Source: Granulicella sp. (lineage in GTDB: Bacteria > Acidobacteriota > Terriglobia > Terriglobales > Acidobacteriaceae). Taken from it: a stretch of 36,688 nt of DNA. How positions within the stretch are numbered: the stretch's first letter is position 1; each line of letters begins with the position of its first letter. Location of the stretch: contig PLHC01000091.1 in the NCBI GenBank assembly GCA_003138795.1, forward strand, positions 28,281 through 64,968, given 5' to 3'. Both the position numbers and the translations under genes were made by a program. Positions 33,352-36,688 of the stretch are shown here, piece after piece. Below the pieces are notes generated by a model, which was given only the letters and a program-made list of their open reading frames with translations, searched no databases and was not told the DNA's origin.

Positions 33352-33807
33352 ATGTCAATGCCGATGGTAGATCAAATGGATGTGAGCAAAGCGCAATCAC
33401 GGCTGAAGAGCCTCGCCGAGTTTCGATTCCAGATGCGAAAGTTTCTGAGCTTCAGCGAGATAGCGTCAGAGCGGTATGGTATTCCGGCGCAGCAGTATCA
33501 GCTGATGCAGGTAATCGCCGCAATGCCGGAGGATCAGCAGGCGTCGATCACCTATCTTGCCGAGCGGATGATTCTGCGTCACAACAGCACCGTAGAGTTG
33601 GTGGATCGCGCGGAGCGTGCTGGCCTGGTCCGAAGAGAGAACGACCCAAAAGACCTGCGGCGGTCAATCGTTCAACTGACGCCGGAAGGGCAGAAAAGTT
33701 TGCAGCGATTGGTGGCGGAGCATCTCAAGGAACTTGCGCCACTCTGCGAGCCCCTCATCCACGCGTTGCGCGAACTGCAGGGTGCAGTAGAGCAACCGAC
33801 CCACTGA
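33352..33807 (+). CDS. MarR-family transcriptional regulator
   Basis: The 151-residue product has a winged helix-turn-helix: ASITYLAERMILRHNSTVELVDRAERAGLV forms the recognition region, DPKDLRRSIVQLTPEG the wing (about residues 62-120), flanked by dimerisation helices. It binds DNA as a dimer and is usually released by small ligands or oxidants. An ATG at 33376 is an alternative start. The TGA stop overlaps the ribosome site of the ClC gene 13 nt further on, so it may regulate that transporter and itself. Confidence 0.92.
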   Translation: MSMPMVDQMDVSKAQSRLKSLAEFRFQMRKFLSFSEIASERYGIPAQQYQLMQVIAAMPEDQQASITYLAERMILRHNSTVELVDRAERAGLVRRENDPKDLRRSIVQLTPEGQKSLQRLVAEHLKELAPLCEPLIHALRELQGAVEQPTH

Positions 33808-33820
33808 GGAGCGTAGTCCA

Positions 33821-35701
33821 TTGAAGATATCGGAACCGGCCGACGCGTTACGCGATTACTCCGCAGACAGCCGGATCTTGTATACGAGTGCATTGGCAGC
33901 GGGGCTTGGCGCGGCGAGCGCGGTCGCGGCCTGGACCCTTCTGGAGATGATTGCGCTCTGTACCAACCTCTTCTACTTCCAGAAATTGAGCTTCGTAGAC
34001 AGAGATCCCTGGCAGGCAGGCAGGCACTGGTGGCTGGTTCTGATGCCGGTTCTCGGTGGTCTGATCGTGGGTGTCATCGCCCGGTATCTCTCTCCCAAGG
34101 TCCGCGGTCATGGTATGCCCGAAGCCGTGGAAACCATCGTCTTCAACGGCGGCAGAGTACAACCCCGCGTGGCCCTCCTCAAGCCGCTCGCGACCGCAAT
34201 CTCGATCGGTTCCGGCGGCCCGTTCGGCGCTGAGGGTCCTGTGATCATCACCGGCGGAGCCGTGGGCAGCGTACTCGGCCAGCTGTTGCCAATAACCGGC
34301 TCCGAGCGCACCGTGCTGATGGTCGCTGGCGCATCGGCCGGCATGGCCGCAACCTTCAACTGCCCAATGTCCGCGACGCTGCTGGCGGTCGAGATCCTGC
34401 TCTTCGAGTGGAAGCCGCGCTCTCTTGTCCCGGTTGCGATCGCCTGTGTTACGGCGGGCGCAGTGCGCCGCCTTCTGCTGGGGCCGCAGAGCCTCCTGCA
34501 GATGGTTCCAACCGGCGCACCGGTGTATCACTCGGCGATGCTGGGCGCGCTGGTGCTGGGGATCATCGCAGCCTTTGTGGCCGCCGGCCTCAGCAAGGCC
34601 GTGCACTTCTTTGAGCGGATGTTTGAGCGTCTGCCCATCCACTGGATGTGGTGGCCTGCCATTGGCGGCCTAGGCGTGGGCTTGGGCGGTCTGGTCTTCC
34701 CGAAGGGGCTGGGCGTGGGCTACAGCGTGATCCAGCAGATGATCTCTGGTGACGCCACATGGAAGTTCCTGGCCGGGATCCTGATCGTGAAGAGCCTTAT
34801 CTGGACGTTCTCTTTGGGCTCGAATACTGCCGGCGGTATTCTGGCGCCGTTGCTGATGATCGGCGGAGCCCTTGGCGCGGCACTGGGACACCTGATGCCG
34901 GTCATGAGCCGTGGCGCCTGGGTGCTGGTCGGTATGACCTCCGTGCTCTCCGCGGCCATCGGAGCGCCGCTGACGACGGCGATGCTGGCGCTGGAACTTA
35001 CGCACAATGGCGGCCTGATGCTGCCGGTGCTGCTCTCCTGCGTGGCAGCCTATGCGGTCAGCGTGCTCGTGATGCCACGCTCCATGCTCACCGAAGGCCT
35101 CAGCCGCCGCGGTCTGCACCTCAGCCGCGAGTTCGGCGTCGACCCCCTCGAAACCATACTCGTCTCCCAGGCGATGCACACCAGCGTCTTCGCGCTGCCG
35201 GAGAATGCAACCCGCAAAGAAGCGGCTGATTGGCTGCGCAAAATGGAGGAACGCGGCAGTGAGGCGTGGTCTCACTGGCAGCGAATCTTTCCACTGGTCG
35301 ATAGCGAGGGCCGCCTGACCGGCACCCTGACTCGTTCGCAGCTGGTCGCAGCCGCGCGCAAGGATGATCTAACCAGGCCCCTCGCCGAGGATGCGAATCG
35401 GGATCCGACGACCGTATCTCCGGTCACCCCGCTGCGCGCCTGCGCAATGTCCATGGCGGAGTCGAAGCTGACCTCCTACCCGGTGGTCAGCGCAGACGGC
35501 AAGCTGCTCGGCGTGATGACGATCAGCGATCTGCTGAAGGGACGCAGCGAGGAAGCCCATCGCGAAGGCGATCGCGAGCGCGTTCTCCGCCTGCGGTGGC
35601 CGTTTGGCGCCAACCCCGATACCCCCGCAACGGGTGCGACAACGCCCGCCCCTGCCGCCAACGATGTTCCGCCGCCGGACGAGTCCGGCACGACCGCTTA
35701 G
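33821..35701 (+). CDS. ClC-family chloride channel/antiporter with CBS pair
   Basis: Integral membrane protein of 626 residues. Visible selectivity-filter motifs are GHGMPEAVE, GSGGPFGAEGP (gating Glu138, usually written GKEGP) and GGILAP in the GxFxP position. A second glutamate at the internal proton site (Glu196 in LLFEWKPRS) is present, which favours Cl-/H+ exchange over a pure channel. A tandem CBS domain follows from about residue 445 to 585, and the tail is low complexity. The TTG start has GAGGAG 9 nt upstream, overlapping the marR stop. Family members transport Cl-, nitrate or fluoride; the Ala in the GAEGP motif leaves the ion open. Confidence 0.93.
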   Translation: MKISEPADALRDYSADSRILYTSALAAGLGAASAVAAWTLLEMIALCTNLFYFQKLSFVDRDPWQAGRHWWLVLMPVLGGLIVGVIARYLSPKVRGHGMPEAVETIVFNGGRVQPRVALLKPLATAISIGSGGPFGAEGPVIITGGAVGSVLGQLLPITGSERTVLMVAGASAGMAATFNCPMSATLLAVEILLFEWKPRSLVPVAIACVTAGAVRRLLLGPQSLLQMVPTGAPVYHSAMLGALVLGIIAAFVAAGLSKAVHFFERMFERLPIHWMWWPAIGGLGVGLGGLVFPKGLGVGYSVIQQMISGDATWKFLAGILIVKSLIWTFSLGSNTAGGILAPLLMIGGALGAALGHLMPVMSRGAWVLVGMTSVLSAAIGAPLTTAMLALELTHNGGLMLPVLLSCVAAYAVSVLVMPRSMLTEGLSRRGLHLSREFGVDPLETILVSQAMHTSVFALPENATRKEAADWLRKMEERGSEAWSHWQRIFPLVDSEGRLTGTLTRSQLVAAARKDDLTRPLAEDANRDPTTVSPVTPLRACAMSMAESKLTSYPVVSADGKLLGVMTISDLLKGRSEEAHREGDRERVLRLRWPFGANPDTPATGATTPAPAANDVPPPDESGTTA

Positions 35702-35711
35702 GGCTTGGCTA

Positions 35712-35969
35712 TTACGGCTGGGTGATGCCGAAGAGTTCGGCCATCTCGTCATGCAGAAAGCCCTGTCCCGGCTTGTATGGCTGGATCCACTTGCCGTCGA
35801 GGACGAACTGCGGGATACCGCGCTTGCCGGTCTTGGCGATGACCTCCTCTGCCGCGCCCGGCGTCGTTTCGATGTTGATCTCGGTGTAGGGAATCGAGTG
35901 CTGGTTGAGAAAGCGCTTGGCCTCACGGCAGTCGCGGCACCAGTCGGCTGAATAAACAAGAAGCTCCAT
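35712..35969 (-). CDS. Glutaredoxin/mycoredoxin-like thiol reductase
   Basis: Small thioredoxin-fold protein of 85 residues, with active site CRDC (Cys11, Cys14) right after the first strand (MELLVYSADW) and a cis-Pro loop RGIPQFVLDG near residue 50. The unusual CRDC and the absence of the GSH-type TVP(V) loop resemble mycoredoxin/NrdH-like proteins, so its partner thiol may not be glutathione. I chose ATG 35969; the longer frame to 36104 adds a non-conserved stretch. It converges with the ClC gene with 10 nt between stops. Confidence 0.85.
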   Translation of the reverse strand: MELLVYSADWCRDCREAKRFLNQHSIPYTEINIETTPGAAEEVIAKTGKRGIPQFVLDGKWIQPYKPGQGFLHDEMAELFGITQP

Positions 35970-36105
35970 ACGTCGATTGTCGCCGATGCACGGGTTTGGT
36001 GGAAAGGCCGCTGCGGCCCCGGTTTCTGTCGGGTCGCTTCTCCGCCTGTGGCCGGTGTGCTGCAGTGGCGTCTTCTGCGCAGCCGGGCTGCCTCCCGCCT
36101 CCATC

Positions 36106-36135
36106 CAGACAACCGTGCATCAGTGGATATATACT
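36106..36135 (+). promoter_or_regulatory. Candidate panB promoter
   Basis: CAGACA (36106-36111), an 18-bp spacer and TATACT (36130-36135). It would give a leader of about 50 nt with GGAG just before the start. Confidence 0.45.
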
Positions 36136-36191
36136 GAGGTTGTTCGGGCCTCATCCGCGGCAGCAAAGCGGAGCGGCACTGGAGAGAAAAA

Positions 36192-36688
36192 ATGAGCCTT
36201 ACTCAACTCCGCGACAGCGGAGCAAGTCAGCGCATTCAACCTGTGACTGCGCAAACCCTCCTTGAAATGAAACGCTCCGGTCAGGCGATTACGGCCCTGA
36301 CAGCGTACGACTACCCCACAGCGCGCCTGGTCGATCAGGCTGGCATCGACGTCATTCTCGTCGGCGACTCCGTTGGCATGGCCGTGCTTGGCTATGACAA
36401 CACTCTCCCCGTCACCATGGACGAGATGCTGCATCACACCCGCGCCGTCGCTCGCGGTGTGCAGCGTGCCTTCCTCGTCGCGGATATGCCCTACGGCTCG
36501 TACCATGTGACCATCGCCGACGGCATCCGCAACGCCACGCGGCTGCTCAAGGAAGCGGGGGCGCACGCGGTCAAGATCGAAGGCGGCCAGCGCAGGGCAG
36601 CGCTCGTGCGGCGCATGACCGACGCCGAGATCTCCGTCGTCGCGCACATTGGCCTCACCCCACAGTCCGTGCATCGCATGGGCGGCTA
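36192..36688 (+). CDS. panB: 3-methyl-2-oxobutanoate hydroxymethyltransferase, 3' partial
   Basis: Ketopantoate hydroxymethyltransferase, first step of pantothenate synthesis, using methylene-THF. The open frame begins at ATG 36192 with GGAG about 7 nt upstream and continues to the end of the window (165 complete codons). Recognisable segments are ITALTAYDYPTARLVDQAGID, then ILVGDSVGMAVLGYDNTLPVTMDEM with the metal-binding Asp, and VADMPYGSY...GAHAVKIEGG, all in PanB order. The remaining C-terminal third is outside the window. Confidence 0.96.
   Translation, partial: MSLTQLRDSGASQRIQPVTAQTLLEMKRSGQAITALTAYDYPTARLVDQAGIDVILVGDSVGMAVLGYDNTLPVTMDEMLHHTRAVARGVQRAFLVADMPYGSYHVTIADGIRNATRLLKEAGAHAVKIEGGQRRAALVRRMTDAEISVVAHIGLTPQSVHRMGG

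Noticed and set aside
1-36688. tRNA, rRNA, CRISPR arrays, insertion sequences and prophage genes.
   Set aside because: No acceptor/T-loop signature, direct-repeat array, transposase or integrase motif was found on reading both strands; a tRNA scan and repeat search would confirm this.

Overview
The window looks like chromosomal DNA from a high-GC, Gram-negative-type bacterium. It is most likely an acidobacterium of the Terriglobia type, but that assignment is by general resemblance and no search was run. Supporting points are lipid A genes (lpxD with an LpxL-type acyltransferase), a bacillithiol-type deacetylase (bshB1), the YitJ-type fusion of homocysteine methyltransferase and MTHFR, frequent GTG/TTG starts, and many secreted proteins of unknown function. 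No phage, integrase, transposase, CRISPR array, rRNA or tRNA gene was seen. Both ends cut genes: alaX-type on the left and panB on the right.

Layout. 1-3552 (+): alanyl-tRNA editing protein, then priA. 3554-4605: HU (-) diverges from dcd (+) around a clear HU promoter. 4664-6315 (+): a response regulator with a degenerate receiver, a structured intergenic region with a strong terminator, and a secreted SYLF protein. 6432-8985 (+): a lipid A cluster (LpxL-like acyltransferase, lpxD, unknown P-loop protein with a Cys cluster). 8982-11319 (-): lipoprotein, then bshB1. 11501-13686 (+): metH/metF fusion overlapping xseB. 13799-24409 is a long block on the minus strand. In transcription order it runs uvrA, CPBP protease, small zinc-ribbon protein, mtnA, small membrane protein, metG, tatD, yajQ, polyprenyl diphosphate synthase. 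24658-31156: small membrane protein (+), secreted STN-domain protein (-), secreted unknown (+), nitroreductase / NUDIX / alpha-beta hydrolase operon (+), ubiX (-), secreted LRAT/NlpC-like protein (+). 31192-33196 (-): purB, then a YkgJ-type Cys-cluster protein. 33352-35701 (+): marR coupled to a ClC antiporter. 35712-35969 (-): glutaredoxin. 36192-end (+): panB.

Most of the window is housekeeping: DNA replication and repair (priA, uvrA, xseB, HU), nucleotide supply (dcd, purB), one-carbon and methionine metabolism (metH/F, metG, mtnA), isoprenoid and quinone synthesis, outer-membrane lipid synthesis, and thiol and redox functions. No clearly new multi-gene system stands out. The best leads are small: a 7-bp tandem repeat inside priA whose copy number is not a multiple of three, a set of genes whose -10-like box lies immediately before the start codon (possible leaderless mRNAs), an inactive-looking receiver domain, a P-loop protein with a Cys cluster linked to lipid A genes, an orphan STN-domain protein, and a secreted protein with His and Cys motifs of a permuted papain-like fold.
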